64,000 bases of DNA. It comes from Rhizobium sp. NXC14. Its GTDB lineage: Bacteria; Pseudomonadota; Alphaproteobacteria; Rhizobiales; Rhizobiaceae. A program made the translations under genes and the position numbers. Below, piece by piece: positions 28,982-38,990 of this stretch (positions are counted from its first letter, which is position 1; every line of letters begins with the position of its first letter). The stretch spans positions 4,318,001 to 4,382,000 of the forward strand of contig NZ_CP021030.1 of assembly GCF_002117485.1 (NCBI RefSeq). Direction: 5' to 3'. The notes beneath the pieces were generated by a model that saw only the letters and a program-made list of their open reading frames with translations, was not told the DNA's origin and ran no database searches.

Positions 28982-29755
28982 TTACTTCGAGACGTCCTGG
29001 CCGAAATATTTGTCGGCGATCTTCTTGTAGGTGCCGTCGGCCTTGATTTCGGCGAGCGCCTTGTTGATTTCGGCGAGAAGCTCCGGCTCGTTCTTGCGGA
29101 TGATGATGCCCGAGTAATCGGCATTTTCCTGCTCGGCGGCGATCTTTACCGGCGCGTCCGGCTTGTGCTTCTTGAAGTCGAGGAAGGACAGGCTGTCGTT
29201 GATCGTCGCATCGGCGCGTTTGGTCAGCACAAGCTGGATCGACTGGTCGAAACCATCGGTGCCCACGAGTTCGGCGCCGGATTCGGTAGCGATCTTGCCG
29301 AAGTTGCTGGTCAGCGACTGCGCTGATTTCTTGCCCTTCAGGTCGGCGAAGGTCTTGATGCTGTCGTCGCCGTCGCGGACGATCAGCACGGCCTTGGAAG
29401 CGATATAGGGCTCGGAGAAATCGTATTTCTGCTTGCGGGCTTCGGTGATGCCGACCTGATTGATGACAGTGTCGTAACGCTTGGCGTCGAGGCCGGCGAT
29501 CAGGCCGTCCCACTTGCCTTCGACGAACTCGGCCTTGACGCCGAGCTTGGATGCGATGGCTTCGCCGATCTCGACGTCGAAACCGACGAGCTTGCCGCTT
29601 TCGTCATGATAGGTGAAGGGCGCATAGGTGCCCTCGGTGCCGATCTTGAAGACGCCGGCCGATTTGATGGCGGCGAGGTTTTCGCCCGCATCGGCGGGCA
29701 GGAGGGCTGCGGCCTGAATAAGGGCAGCGGTGGCGACGGTTTTCAACCAGTTCAT
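28982..29755 (-). CDS. Amino-acid ABC transporter binding protein, cystine-like
   Basis: A 257-residue periplasmic binding protein of family 3 (SBP_bac_3). The ATG at 29755 follows AAGGA at a usable distance; one at 29767 lies right on that site. The signal peptide core is TAALIQAAALLPADA. The first lobe resembles the E. coli cystine-binding protein TcyJ/FliY: GTEGTYAPF, then KWDGLIAGLDAKRYDTVINQ and RKQKYDFSEPY. Cystine or a related sulfur amino acid is therefore the best guess for the ligand, but this is inference. It is the first gene of the importer operon. Confidence 0.9.
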   Translation of the reverse strand: MNWLKTVATAALIQAAALLPADAGENLAAIKSAGVFKIGTEGTYAPFTYHDESGKLVGFDVEIGEAIASKLGVKAEFVEGKWDGLIAGLDAKRYDTVINQVGITEARKQKYDFSEPYIASKAVLIVRDGDDSIKTFADLKGKKSAQSLTSNFGKIATESGAELVGTDGFDQSIQLVLTKRADATINDSLSFLDFKKHKPDAPVKIAAEQENADYSGIIIRKNEPELLAEINKALAEIKADGTYKKIADKYFGQDVSK

Positions 29756-29908
29756 TGTTCTATCCATCCTTGGGAGGTTGCGATCGGATGAGCGATACTT
29801 TGCAGAAAACTAGGGCGCCGGAAGCGTAGAAAACTGCGAATAAAAGCGGCAACTGCGAATATTTTTCTCAAACCGTCTTCTGAAGCATCAATTCCATGGA
29901 AACGGGCA

Positions 29909-30567
29909 TCACACCGCGGCCCGGCGGCGCAGCCTTTCGCTGACGATGGTGATCAAACCGCCGCCGAGGATCATCGCCGCGCCGCCGACGACATTCGGCG
30001 GTGGGATATCGCCCCAGATCAGATAGCCGAGGATGAAGGCCCAGACGAGGGACGTATATTCGAACGGCGCAAGCACGGAGACGGGCGCTTGTCGCATTCC
30101 CTCGAAGAGGGCGAACTGCGCACAGCCGGCGACTACGCCGGTTGCGATGAGAAGCGCCAACTGCGTCATGTCGGGTGTCTGCCAAGTGTAAGGAACGGCA
30201 ATGGCATGACGTCCTCCTTCAGAACGAAGCATGCAAGCAAGGTGCCGACGACGGGTGCGGCGTAATAAAGCGTGGTGACTTCGGCCAGTTGCAGGCGGCT
30301 TGCGGCGGAGTAGTAGGAAAGCCAGGCGCAAAGGAGAAGGATACTGCGTGCGATCATTGGTTTGATGATCGGCAATGTCATTGTCTGACGGATGAGCCTG
30401 ACGCGACCATAGGCGAGACAACCGAGCAGGATCGTCAGGCTGCGGAAAAACAGGATCTGCCAGACGGGAATGCTTGAAGTCAGGATCTTGATGACCGCAT
30501 CATGGAACGTGAACGCCATGTAGGCAAGGCTCGTGAGCAGAATGCCCAGGCTGACGGAATTTTTCAC
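29909..30567 (-). pseudogene. Decayed EamA/DMT-family transporter
   Basis: The first 130 codons (from ATG 30567) encode a good EamA-type start with four to five membrane segments (FHDAVIKILTSSIPVWQILF, then YYSAASRLQLAEVTT). After VLKEDVMPLPF the frame runs into a stop. The C-terminal part of the same kind of protein (GMRQAPVSVLAPFEYTSLVW, PNVVGGAAMILGG) continues in another frame to 29909. Together only about 220 residues remain where intact relatives have near 300. So about 80 codons from the middle seem lost and the frame is shifted at about 30175-30210. A sequencing error alone would not explain the missing stretch. Confidence 0.8.
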
Positions 30568-30772
30568 GGGGACGCACCAGGGGGCAGGATTGCCGGCGGT
30601 AATCGGGAATAGTGGATCGATAATCCTGCCTTCTGGGCGGTCAAGAGTTAGTTCGCCCGGTGGTGGCGCTTTGTATCACCGCGTCAGAAAGTGTGTGATC
30701 GCGCATATTGCCTGCACGGTCGTAAACGGTTATGCACGTTTTCCATACTTCACATGCAGATTCGGTAGGAAC

Positions 30773-31549
30773 ATGCAGGAATTTCTGTTACGAGAGCGCC
30801 AAGGCGTCATTTCCGAACGGCTGCGGCTGAATGGCCGCGTGCTGGCGGCGGAACTTGCGCTTGAATTCGGCGTCTCCGAGGATACGGTGCGGCGCGATCT
30901 GCGTGAGATGGCGGCAGCGGGCCTCTGCGAGCGGGTCTATGGCGGCGCGCTGCCCGTTTCGCCGGCGCATGGAAGCCTGACGCAGCGCACGGGATTTGCC
31001 GCCGACCGCAAGCAGGCCTTGGCGCGGGCTGCCGCGAAGCAGATCACTGCCGGTTCGTGCGTGTTTTTCGATGCCGGCAGCACCAATCTGGCGATTGCCA
31101 ACGCCCTGCCTGCCGAACTTGAACTGACGGCTGCGACCAATGCGCCGGTGATTGCCGCAGCGCTGATCGACAAGGCGGCCGTCAACGTCATCCTGATCGG
31201 CGGCATGGTGGACCGGCAGACAGGTGGAGCGCTCGGCGCCAAGGCCTTGCGGGATATGGAGCAGATTTCGCCCGATCTCTGCATTCTCGGCGCCTGCGGC
31301 ATCGATCTCGAGGCCGGCATCACCACCTTCGGATTCGAGGATGCGGAATTCAAGCGGTTTGCAACATCGAGAAGCAAAAGGGTTATGGCGGCGGTAACCT
31401 CGGAGAAATTCGGCACGGCTGCGCCCCACAGCATCCTTCCGGTTGCGCATTGCGAATGCCTGGTCGTCGAGCACGATGCCGATCCCGCCATTCTTGCGGG
31501 TTATCGCGAGCGCGGCTGCCGGACCGTCATCGCCGAAAAAACGAACTGA
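30773..31549 (+). CDS. DeoR-family transcriptional regulator
   Basis: A 258-residue repressor-type regulator. The N-terminal DeoR helix-turn-helix (residues 1-57) reads RLRLNGRVLAAELALEFGVS then EDTVRRDLREMAAAG. The sensor domain (DeoRC) has the phosphate-sugar loop FFDAGSTNLAIANALP and LIGGMVDRQTGGALG. Such regulators usually answer to phosphorylated sugars. The ATG at 30773 follows GGTAGGA; the frame is open upstream to 30533. Two ACATGCAG words (30753 and 30772 regions) flank the ribosome site and might be operator half-sites. It probably shares an operon with the MFS gene 64 bases downstream. Confidence 0.9.
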   Translation: MQEFLLRERQGVISERLRLNGRVLAAELALEFGVSEDTVRRDLREMAAAGLCERVYGGALPVSPAHGSLTQRTGFAADRKQALARAAAKQITAGSCVFFDAGSTNLAIANALPAELELTAATNAPVIAAALIDKAAVNVILIGGMVDRQTGGALGAKALRDMEQISPDLCILGACGIDLEAGITTFGFEDAEFKRFATSRSKRVMAAVTSEKFGTAAPHSILPVAHCECLVVEHDADPAILAGYRERGCRTVIAEKTN

Positions 31550-31613
31550 GCCGTCGTCACGGAGTTTAGAAAAAGCGGGCGCTCCCAAGCCCGATAGCGA
31601 GGAAAGACCGAAA

Positions 31614-32807
31614 ATGGACAGTCATGTGAATGCGCCGTCGGGGGTCCGCAGCGGCTTCATTACCAGAAGCAGGGCAGCGGTTTCCCTGCTCTTTCTCATG
31701 AACGGCTTTGTCGTCGGCTGTTGGGCACCGAAGATTCCGGATTTTGCCGAGCGTCTCGGGCTAAGCAAGTTCGAGCTCGGGCTGATGATCATCGTCTTCG
31801 GTGTCGGCTCGCTGGTCATGATGCCGATCGCCGGCGCGCAGATCGCCAGGCACGGCTCTCGCGTCGTTGTTCGGGCAACCGCCGTCTGCGTGCTGCCGCT
31901 GCTCCTGGCTCTGACGCTCGCCCCGAATGTGTTTACCGCGGCAATCTCGCTCTTCCTGTTCGGCGGCTTCATCGGCGCCATGGATGTGGCGATGAACGCC
32001 AATGCGGTGTCCGTCGAAAAATCCATGCGCCGGGCCATCATGTCATCCTGCCATGCTTTCTGGAGCCTCGGCGGCTTGATCGGCTCGGGCCTCGGCGGCA
32101 TCGTGATTGCCAAACTCGGCGTTCTCGGCCATGCCCAGCTCGCGACTGTGCTGGCGGCGATCTTCCTCGCTGTCGCCTGGCCGATGATCCTTGCGGATCC
32201 GCCCCATCCCGATGCCAAAAAGGAGAAGACGAGGCTGCCGATGGTGCCGCTGCCGTGGCTGCTCGGCTTGATGGCGCTGTTCTCCATGGTGCCGGAAGGC
32301 GCGGTTCTGGATTGGGGTGCGCTCTATCTCCGGCAGGACATGGATGCGTCGGTGGCGCTTTCCGGTCTCGGTTTCGCAGCCTTTTCGGCGACCATGGCGA
32401 CCATGCGCTTTGCCGGCGACCTGGTGCGCGACCGCCTCGGAGGGGTCAAGACACTGCGCATCTGCACGCTCTTTGCCATCGTCGGCATGTTGCTTGCAAG
32501 CCTTGCGCCGGACGCTGAGATCGCCATTCTGGGCTTTGCCCTTTGCGGCATCGGCATTTCAAACATGGTCCCGATCGCTTTCTCGGCTGCGGGCAATATA
32601 CCCGGTCTCAAACCCGGCATCGGTATCTCGGTGGTTACGACGATGGGCTATTCCGGCATGCTGGTCGCGCCGTCGCTGATCGGCTTCGTTGCCGAACATA
32701 TCGGCTTTGCCGTCGTCTTCATGGCGCTGCCGGTGCTGCTGTTGTTCGTTCTCATGTTCTCCAAGCTGGCCCATTATGCCGATGGGGTCTCCGGAGGCGG
32801 CCACTGA
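31614..32807 (+). CDS. MFS transporter (YbjJ-like)
   Basis: A 397-residue major facilitator with 12 predicted membrane segments. The region FLMNGFVVGCWAPKIPDFAE and the following segment match the YbjJ-type MFS subfamily, related to sugar or drug exporters. The ATG at 31614 is preceded by GAGGAAAG; a longer frame from 31443 overlaps the regulator gene and is rejected. Gene order suggests control by the DeoR-family regulator just upstream and a sugar-related substrate. Direction of transport and substrate are unknown. Confidence 0.88.
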   Translation: MDSHVNAPSGVRSGFITRSRAAVSLLFLMNGFVVGCWAPKIPDFAERLGLSKFELGLMIIVFGVGSLVMMPIAGAQIARHGSRVVVRATAVCVLPLLLALTLAPNVFTAAISLFLFGGFIGAMDVAMNANAVSVEKSMRRAIMSSCHAFWSLGGLIGSGLGGIVIAKLGVLGHAQLATVLAAIFLAVAWPMILADPPHPDAKKEKTRLPMVPLPWLLGLMALFSMVPEGAVLDWGALYLRQDMDASVALSGLGFAAFSATMATMRFAGDLVRDRLGGVKTLRICTLFAIVGMLLASLAPDAEIAILGFALCGIGISNMVPIAFSAAGNIPGLKPGIGISVVTTMGYSGMLVAPSLIGFVAEHIGFAVVFMALPVLLLFVLMFSKLAHYADGVSGGGH

Positions 32808-32902
32808 GCGCCTCCAAACAAAAGTGATATAGTCGGCGGTTGACAAGCAGCCGGGCTTGATCCACCTGAAAGGCACTGTTTCTAGGGGTGCAAGAACTCT
32901 GC

Positions 32903-34153
32903 ATGTTGTCAGCCGCCGATTTTGATCCGAAACCGCGCCGCGCTTCCGTCGCCGTCGATGTCGGCGGCGTCATCGTCGGCGGTGGTGCGCCGATTGTCGT
33001 GCAATCGATGACGAATACGGATACCGCCGATATCGATTCGACCGTTGCGCAGGTCGCCGCCCTGCACCGGGCGGGTTCGGAACTGGTGCGTATCACCGTC
33101 GACCGCGACGAGAGTGCCGCCGCCGTGCCGAAAATCCGCGAGCGGCTGCTGCGGCTCGGCATGGACGTGCCCCTGATCGGCGACTTCCACTATATCGGCC
33201 ACAAGCTGCTTGCCGATCATCCTGCCTGCGCCGAAGCGTTGGCGAAATACCGCATCAATCCCGGCAATGTCGGCTTCAAGGACAAGAAGGACAAGCAGTT
33301 CGCCGAGATCATCGAGATGGCGATCCGCTTTGACAAGCCGGTACGCATCGGCGTCAACTGGGGCTCGCTCGATCAGGACCTGTTGACGGCGCTGATGGAC
33401 CAGAACGCCGAGGCCGGCTCGCCGCTGTCGGCCCGGCAGGTGACGCGCGAGGCGATCGTGCAGTCGGCACTGCTTTCGGCCGCCCTTGCCGAGGAGATCG
33501 GCTTGCCGCGCAACCGCATCATCCTGTCGGCCAAGGTCAGCCAGGTGCAGGACCTGATCGCCGTCAATTCCATGCTCGCCGAACGTTCCGATCACGCGCT
33601 GCATCTCGGCCTCACCGAAGCAGGCATGGGCAGCAAGGGCATCGTCGCTTCGTCGGCTGCCATGGGCTTCGTGCTGCAGCACGGCATCGGTGATACGATC
33701 CGCGTCTCGCTGACGCCCGAGCCGAACGGCGACCGTACCCGCGAGGTCCAGGTGGCGCAGGAAATCCTGCAGGTCATGGGCTTCCGGCAGTTCGTGCCGG
33801 TCGTCGCCGCCTGTCCCGGCTGCGGGCGCACGACCTCGACGGTCTTCCAGGAACTGGCCCAGAACATCCAGAACGACATCCGCAAGAACATGCCGGTTTG
33901 GCGCGAGAAATATCCCGGCGTCGAGGCGCTGAACGTCGCCGTCATGGGCTGCATTGTCAACGGACCGGGCGAAAGCAAACATGCCGACATCGGCATCTCG
34001 CTTCCCGGTACAGGCGAGACGCCGGCCGCTCCCGTTTTTATCGACGGCAAGAAGGCGCTGACACTGCGCGGCCCCAATATCGCCGCCGACTTCGAGGCGC
34101 TTGTCGTCGACTATATCGAGAAGCGCTTCGGCCGGCGGACGGCTGCGGAATGA
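32903..34153 (+). CDS. ispG: 4-hydroxy-3-methylbut-2-enyl diphosphate synthase IspG (GcpE)
   Basis: A 416-residue cytoplasmic iron-sulfur enzyme of the MEP isoprenoid pathway. It converts 2-C-methylerythritol 2,4-cyclodiphosphate to HMBPP. The N-terminal TIM-barrel half starts with [17 protein letters not shown] and includes [11 protein letters not shown]. The C-terminal [4Fe-4S] ligands are in [13 protein letters not shown] and [19 protein letters not shown]. The ATG at 32903 is preferred over an in-frame GTG at 32888, which falls on the AGGGG ribosome site. The next gene, hisC, starts 16 bases after the stop. A polyprenyl synthase of the same pathway lies just beyond hisC on the other strand. 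Confidence 0.96.
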   Translation: MLSAADFDPKPRRASVAVDVGGVIVGGGAPIVVQSMTNTDTADIDSTVAQVAALHRAGSELVRITVDRDESAAAVPKIRERLLRLGMDVPLIGDFHYIGHKLLADHPACAEALAKYRINPGNVGFKDKKDKQFAEIIEMAIRFDKPVRIGVNWGSLDQDLLTALMDQNAEAGSPLSARQVTREAIVQSALLSAALAEEIGLPRNRIILSAKVSQVQDLIAVNSMLAERSDHALHLGLTEAGMGSKGIVASSAAMGFVLQHGIGDTIRVSLTPEPNGDRTREVQVAQEILQVMGFRQFVPVVAACPGCGRTTSTVFQELAQNIQNDIRKNMPVWREKYPGVEALNVAVMGCIVNGPGESKHADIGISLPGTGETPAAPVFIDGKKALTLRGPNIAADFEALVVDYIEKRFGRRTAAE

Positions 34154-34169
34154 AGGCCCGCGCGTTCGA

Positions 34170-35231
34170 ATGAGCCGGTATTGGTCTGATAATGTCAGCA
34201 AGCTTCGGCCCTACGTCGCGGGGGAGCAGCCTCGTATTCCCGGCCTGGTCAAGCTCAATACCAATGAGAATCCCTACGGGCCGTCCCCAAAGGCGATCGA
34301 GGCGATCAGGCAAGCGACAGACGACCGGCTGCGGCTCTACCCCGATCCCGCCGCCACCGAATTGCGCGAGGCGATCGCCGCCCGTTTGGGGCTGACGAGC
34401 GAACAAGTGTTCGTCGGCAACGGCTCCGACGAGGTTCTCGCGCATACGTTCCAGGCGCTGCTGAACCACGATCTGCCGCTTCTCTATCCCGATGTGACTT
34501 ACAGCTTCTATCCGACCTATAGCCTGCTATATGGCGTCGAGACTATCGAGATACCGCTCGACGATCGCTTCCGGATCCAGCTGTCCGATTACGACAGACC
34601 GTGCGGCGCGATCATCATCCCGAATCCGAACGCGCCGACGGGTATCGGCCTGCCGCGGACCGGGATCGAGACGCTTCTTGCTGCTCATCCGGATGCGGTC
34701 GTCGTGATCGACGAGGCCTATGTCGATTTCGGCGGCGAAAGCGCAGTGCCGCTCATTTCTCGCTATCCGAACCTTTTGGTCATCCAGACCTTCTCGAAAT
34801 CTCGTTCGTTCGCAGGTCTGCGCGTTGGCTTCGCACTGGGGCACCGGGACCTGATCGAGGCGCTGGTGCGCGTCAAGGACAGCTTCAATTCCTATCCGCT
34901 CGATCGCCTGGCACAGGTCGGGGCGACGGCGGCGATCAGAGACGAGGCTTGGTTCGAGACATGCCGGCGGAAAATCATCGCCAGCCGGGAAAACCTCGTC
35001 CGGGAGCTTGAGGCACTGGATTTCGAGGTGCTGCCGTCGCAGGCGAATTTCATTTTTGCGAGGCACGCAAGCCGGCCGGGCGTTGCACTTCTGACCGAGC
35101 TGCGGGAGCGTGGCGTCCTCGTCCGGCGTTTCGCCGAGCCGCGCATTTCGGAATTCCTGCGCATCAGCATCGGCACCGACGAGGAATGCGCCCGCCTGGT
35201 TTCCGCCCTCAAAGAGATATTGGCGGCCTGA
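34170..35231 (+). CDS. hisC: Histidinol-phosphate aminotransferase
   Basis: A 353-residue PLP aminotransferase (class I/II fold, HisC group) that converts imidazole-acetol phosphate and glutamate to histidinol phosphate. [15 protein letters not shown] opens the domain. [11 protein letters not shown] (about 181-190) and [14 protein letters not shown] carry the cofactor contacts, with the PLP lysine at residue 210. The ATG at 34170 follows the ispG stop by 16 bases, so the two genes are probably co-transcribed. Rhizobia often have more than one HisC-like protein, and some act on aromatic amino acids. Confidence 0.92.
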   Translation: MSRYWSDNVSKLRPYVAGEQPRIPGLVKLNTNENPYGPSPKAIEAIRQATDDRLRLYPDPAATELREAIAARLGLTSEQVFVGNGSDEVLAHTFQALLNHDLPLLYPDVTYSFYPTYSLLYGVETIEIPLDDRFRIQLSDYDRPCGAIIIPNPNAPTGIGLPRTGIETLLAAHPDAVVVIDEAYVDFGGESAVPLISRYPNLLVIQTFSKSRSFAGLRVGFALGHRDLIEALVRVKDSFNSYPLDRLAQVGATAAIRDEAWFETCRRKIIASRENLVRELEALDFEVLPSQANFIFARHASRPGVALLTELRERGVLVRRFAEPRISEFLRISIGTDEECARLVSALKEILAA

Positions 35232-35239
35232 CCTTCGCC

Positions 35240-36172
35240 TCAGCTCTTGCGGTCGGCGATGAAATGCGCAGCGGCGGTGAGGGTGGAGGCGCGCGCCCCG
35301 TAGGGGGCGAGCAGGTCCTCGGCATCGCGCACATGCCGGCGGAGCTCGGTCTCGGCCCATTCCATGCCGTGAAGCGCCACCAGCGTTCCCTTGCCGCGGG
35401 CCGCATCCTTGCCGGTCGCCTTGCCCATGGTCTCAGCATCCGAGGTCAGGTCGAGGATGTCGTCGGCGAGTTGGAAGGCGAGGCCGATCTTTTCGCCAAA
35501 GGCACGCAGGCGGCGGCGATCTTCGGGCGGGCTTGCCGCGATAATGGCGCCCGCCTCGCAGGCGAAGCGGATCAGCGCGCCTGTTTTCATCGCCTGCAGA
35601 CGGATGATGCCGGCTTCGTCGGGAGCCTGCTTTTCCGCCGCCAGATCGAGCGCCTGGCCGCCGGCCATGCCGCCGAGACCGGCTGCGCGGGCGAGCGCCA
35701 GCACTAACGCCGCTTTGCTCGTATCGGGAAGGGCGGTTTCCGGCGCGGCAACGATGTCGAAAGCATAGGTAAGCAGGCTGTCGCCGGCGAGGATCGCGGT
35801 GGCTTCATCGAACTTGACGTGCACTGTCGGTTTGCCGCGGCGCAGGTCGTCATCGTCCATGGCCGGCAGGTCGTCATGCACGAGAGAATAGCAGTGAACG
35901 CATTCGAGTGCGGCGCCGACCCGAAGGGCCGCCTGCACATCGCCGCCGAGAAGGGCCGCACTTTCGGCCACAAGGAATGGGCGCAATCGCTTGCCGCCAT
36001 TCAGCACGGCATAATGCATGGCGCTGCGCAGGGTGTCAGGCCTGACGATTTCATCGGAAAGAGGGCTCGGCGAAAGCAATGTATCGAGCAGCGCCTCGAT
36101 TTCGCGGGCGTTGTCGCTAAGCCTCGTCTCGAAAGTGTTCCGGTTCGCGTCCATGGGGGCGCTGTTTGGCAT
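35240..36172 (-). CDS. ispA: Short-chain polyprenyl (farnesyl/geranylgeranyl) diphosphate synthase
   Basis: A 310-residue trans-prenyltransferase. The first Asp-rich motif is in LVHDDLPAMDDDDLRRGKPT (FARM, DDxxxxD form) and the second is DDILDLTSD (SARM). GGKRLRPFL binds the isopentenyl diphosphate. The residues before the FARM and overall length fit the bacterial farnesyl-diphosphate-synthase group. Product length cannot be fixed from sequence. Start is uncertain: 36172 and 36154 both have ATGs without a clear ribosome site. It is convergent with hisC, only eight bases away. Confidence 0.9.
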   Translation of the reverse strand: MPNSAPMDANRNTFETRLSDNAREIEALLDTLLSPSPLSDEIVRPDTLRSAMHYAVLNGGKRLRPFLVAESAALLGGDVQAALRVGAALECVHCYSLVHDDLPAMDDDDLRRGKPTVHVKFDEATAILAGDSLLTYAFDIVAAPETALPDTSKAALVLALARAAGLGGMAGGQALDLAAEKQAPDEAGIIRLQAMKTGALIRFACEAGAIIAASPPEDRRRLRAFGEKIGLAFQLADDILDLTSDAETMGKATGKDAARGKGTLVALHGMEWAETELRRHVRDAEDLLAPYGARASTLTAAAHFIADRKS

Positions 36173-36326
36173 GGGGCATCGGGGCTTGCAACGGAATTGT
36201 CGATGACTGCCGCAAGATTTCCCTTGTCCTCTGGCATAAGCGGCTCGCAGGCGTTATGAGAACGAAAGGGAGCGAAATGGGCTGGGGACATTGGATATAG
36301 CGACGGAGAGAGAGGATATCGCCGAC

Positions 36327-37028
36327 ATGCCGGCCCGTCGGCGATGGTTCGAAGATCGGCCTGTGCTGAGACGCGTCGGTCTTGCCGTTCTGGCCGTGCT
36401 GATCGTTCCTTACGCGCTGATCTTCCTCTACCTGCTGCCCTTCATCCATCCCGTCTCGACGCTGATGCTGCGCGATCTGGTGCTGCTGCGCGGCTATGAC
36501 CGCAGATGGGTGTCGCTGGATGAGATCTCTCCGGTCCTGGTGCAATCGGTGATGATGTCGGAAGACGGTCAATATTGCTTCCACGGCGGCGTCGACTGGG
36601 CAGAGATGCGGATGCTGGTCGAGGACACGCTGAAAGGTCAGGCGACACGCGGCGGCAGCACGATCCCGATGCAGACGGCCAAGAACCTCTTCCTCTGGAA
36701 CAGCCGCTCCTTCGTGCGCAAGGCGATGGAGCTTCCCCTCGCCGTCACCACGGATTTCGTCCTGTCGAAACGGCGGCTGATGGAAATCTACCTCAATATC
36801 GCCGAATGGGGTCCGGGCATTTACGGTATCGAGGCGGCGGCCCAGCATCATTTCAAGGTGCCAGCTTCGAAGCTGACGCGACGCCAGGCATCGTTGCTTG
36901 CCGTCTCGCTGCCGAACCCGATCGACCGCAATGCGGGCAAGCCTGGAAGGGGCCTTCGCCGGCTTGCCGGCGTCATCGAGAGGCGTGCGCAGGGTTCGGG
37001 CGACTACATCAAGTGCATCTATGAATAA
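36327..37028 (+). CDS. mtgA: Monofunctional peptidoglycan glycosyltransferase MtgA
   Basis: A 233-residue membrane-anchored GT51 enzyme that polymerises lipid II into glycan strands. One membrane segment at about residues 17-37 anchors it. The catalytic region follows: [14 protein letters not shown] (donor-site Glu), [17 protein letters not shown], and [20 protein letters not shown] with the second conserved Glu. It has no transpeptidase domain. The ATG at 36327 is preceded by GGAGAGAGAGG; a TTG at 36291 would add 12 residues. It is divergent from the prenyl synthase that helps supply its undecaprenyl carrier. Confidence 0.93.
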   Translation: MPARRRWFEDRPVLRRVGLAVLAVLIVPYALIFLYLLPFIHPVSTLMLRDLVLLRGYDRRWVSLDEISPVLVQSVMMSEDGQYCFHGGVDWAEMRMLVEDTLKGQATRGGSTIPMQTAKNLFLWNSRSFVRKAMELPLAVTTDFVLSKRRLMEIYLNIAEWGPGIYGIEAAAQHHFKVPASKLTRRQASLLAVSLPNPIDRNAGKPGRGLRRLAGVIERRAQGSGDYIKCIYE

Positions 37029-37124
37029 GATCAGAACTTGTCATTAGAAGCGGTGGCCGTCATCTGACATTCTTGGTTCTGCCGTATGGGCGAATGCAAT
37101 CCAACCAGAGCCCCCGAGTCGCCC

Positions 37125-37847
37125 ATGACCGCCCCGACCTTTTCTCCCGAACTTCTCCTTTACTCGAAGACGCACAATCAAAACCCACCTGCCCATCTCG
37201 GCAGCCGCTATCGCAGGATCGGCGGTTTCCTGCCCGAAGCCGGCAACACCATCGTCTGTCATCCCGAGAAAGGTTCAACGACGCTCACGGCACTGATCGA
37301 GGCGCGTGAAAAATATCTGGCGATGCCAGAGGCGTCGCAATTTCTCTTCACGCCGATCTCGAGCCTTCACATGACGCTTTTCGAAGGCGTCATTGAGACC
37401 AGGCGCCGGCAGGACTGCTGGCCTGAGGACCTCCCTCTCGACACGCCGATCGACGACATGACCGCGCGGCTGGCCGCGCGTCTCGACAGTTTTTCGATGG
37501 CCGAGCCCTTCAATGTCGGGGTCATCGGTGCTCGTCCCTCGGGTCTGCTTGTCGATGGGGCGACGGAGAAGGACCGCAGGATCATGCGCGCCTGGCGCGA
37601 CGCCTTTGCCGATCTTCTCGGCTATCGGCAGCCGAACCATGCGGACTACAAGTTCCACGTCACTTTCGCCTATCCTATCGACTGGCTGGAGGACGAAGCC
37701 CTGCCGCGCTGGCAGGCGATGCTCGACGACGTGGTCGAGGACGTCAGCCGCAAAGTCCCCGTTTTCGAGCTGACGCCACCGGCATTCTGCGTGTACGAGG
37801 ACATGAACCATTTCCACGAACTGCTGATCTTCGATTTCGATGCCTGA
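37125..37847 (+). CDS. DUF1868-type protein with 2H-phosphoesterase motifs
   Basis: A 240-residue cytoplasmic protein. Two His-x-Thr motifs, SSLHMTLFEGV (about residue 95) and YKFHVTFAYPI (about 190), are spaced as in the 2H phosphoesterase superfamily, whose members act on 2',3'-cyclic phosphates or RNA ends. The overall sequence fits the DUF1868 family. The ATG at 37125 is chosen over one at 37086; neither has a strong ribosome site. The end overlaps the following GST gene's open frame by a few bases. The biochemical role is unknown. Confidence 0.78.
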   Translation: MTAPTFSPELLLYSKTHNQNPPAHLGSRYRRIGGFLPEAGNTIVCHPEKGSTTLTALIEAREKYLAMPEASQFLFTPISSLHMTLFEGVIETRRRQDCWPEDLPLDTPIDDMTARLAARLDSFSMAEPFNVGVIGARPSGLLVDGATEKDRRIMRAWRDAFADLLGYRQPNHADYKFHVTFAYPIDWLEDEALPRWQAMLDDVVEDVSRKVPVFELTPPAFCVYEDMNHFHELLIFDFDA

Positions 37848-37860
37848 ACGGGAGAGGCCT

Positions 37861-38508
37861 ATGGACAGACCGACGCTCTACATCGCCAACAAGAATTATT
37901 CTTCCTGGTCGTTCCGGCCGTGGATGGCGCTGACGAGCGCCGGCGTCGATTTCGAAGAAATCCTGATCCCTTTCGATGATGCGGGCGGCAATCCCAAGAT
38001 CAAGGCGATATCGCCGAGTGGCCGGGTGCCGGTCCTGCAGCATGGCGCGTTGAAGATCTGGGAATCGCTGGCGATCATCGAATATGCCGCCGAGCTTTAT
38101 CCGGACGCCGGCCTTTGGCCGCGCGCCCGTGCCGAACGGGCACTCGCCCGTTCTGTTTCGATGGAAATGCTCTCGAGCTTCCGAGCCCTGCGCAATGCCT
38201 GCCCGATGAATATTCGCCGGCCGAAGGGGACGATCGCATTGCCTGACGACGTCGACGCCGATGTCAGCCGTATCGAGACGATCTGGCGAGACCTTCTGCA
38301 GAAATCCGGCGGGCCGTTTCTCTTTGGGCGCTTCAGTGGCGCGGATGCGATGTTTGCGCCTGTGGTCAACCGGTTTGACGTCTATGATCTCGTCAGCCGG
38401 GAAGAAACACTCACCTATATGGAGACGATGAAGGCGCATCCGGCCTGGCGGAAATGGGAAGAGGCCGCCCGGGCCGAGCCTTGGATCGTGGCGGAAGACG
38501 AGGTCTGA
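37861..38508 (+). CDS. Glutathione S-transferase family protein
   Basis: A 215-residue GST. The thioredoxin-like N-terminal domain has NKNYSSWSFRPWMAL, with the Ser likely to touch glutathione, and ISPSGRVPVLQHG with the cis-Pro. SLAIIEYAAELYPDAGLWP completes the glutathione site. The helical C-terminal domain follows. The ATG at 37861 follows GGGAGAGG and lies 14 bases after the DUF1868-type gene, so the two are probably co-transcribed. The substrate of such stand-alone GSTs is usually unknown. Confidence 0.9.
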   Translation: MDRPTLYIANKNYSSWSFRPWMALTSAGVDFEEILIPFDDAGGNPKIKAISPSGRVPVLQHGALKIWESLAIIEYAAELYPDAGLWPRARAERALARSVSMEMLSSFRALRNACPMNIRRPKGTIALPDDVDADVSRIETIWRDLLQKSGGPFLFGRFSGADAMFAPVVNRFDVYDLVSREETLTYMETMKAHPAWRKWEEAARAEPWIVAEDEV

Positions 38509-38664
38509 GGCTCGAATCATCGGCCTCGCAAAAAATACGCATGGGGACTGGTCAAGGCCGCCCCTTGCATGTATAAGCGCGCAAAATTTCCGAAATCGCG
38601 ACATGTCCGTTTCGGCCGCCAGTCTGGCCGTGGGAATGTTTTGCCCGCAAGTGGAGTAAGAAAA

Positions 38665-38850
38665 ATGGCTGTACCGAAGAGAAAAACGAGCCCGTCCAAG
38701 CGCGGCATGCGCCGTTCGGCTGATGCGCTGAAAGCTCCGACCTACGTCGAAGACAAGAATTCCGGCGAACTGCGCCGCCCGCATCATATCGATCTGAAGA
38801 CCGGCATGTATCGCGGCCGTCAGGTTCTGACGCCGAAGGAAGGCGCGTAA
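38665..38850 (+). CDS. rpmF: 50S ribosomal protein L32
   Basis: A 61-residue ribosomal protein. [20 protein letters not shown] is the universal L32 start and [19 protein letters not shown] follows. No zinc-binding Cys pairs are present, as in most alphaproteobacterial L32 proteins. The ATG at 38665 follows GGAGTAAG. An upstream in-frame ATG at 38569 would add an unrelated 32 residues and is rejected. A clear terminator lies 32 bases downstream. Confidence 0.97.
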   Translation: MAVPKRKTSPSKRGMRRSADALKAPTYVEDKNSGELRRPHHIDLKTGMYRGRQVLTPKEGA

Positions 38851-38881
38851 CTTCCGACCGGCTCGTCTGATCGCAAGTTTC

Positions 38882-38906
38882 AAGGCCGGCTTCATGCCGG
38901 CCTTTT
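38882..38906 (+). terminator. Intrinsic terminator of rpmF
   Basis: A 9-bp stem AAGGCCGGC / GCCGGCCTT with a TTCAT loop and a short T-run. Confidence 0.85.
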
Positions 38907-38990
38907 GCATTTCGGCAAGATAATATTTGCAACGACTTGCAGTAGGACAGCGGATTGCGGCAGTATTCTTGCCGCGCAAGGAGATTGCCG

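Noticed and set aside
29868..30185. Third short frame over the EamA remnant as a separate gene
   Set aside because: It is out of frame with both recognisable transporter parts and shows no membrane-protein pattern of its own.
32909..34201. 430-codon minus-strand frame opposite ispG
   Set aside because: Shadow of ispG; no motif or ribosome site.
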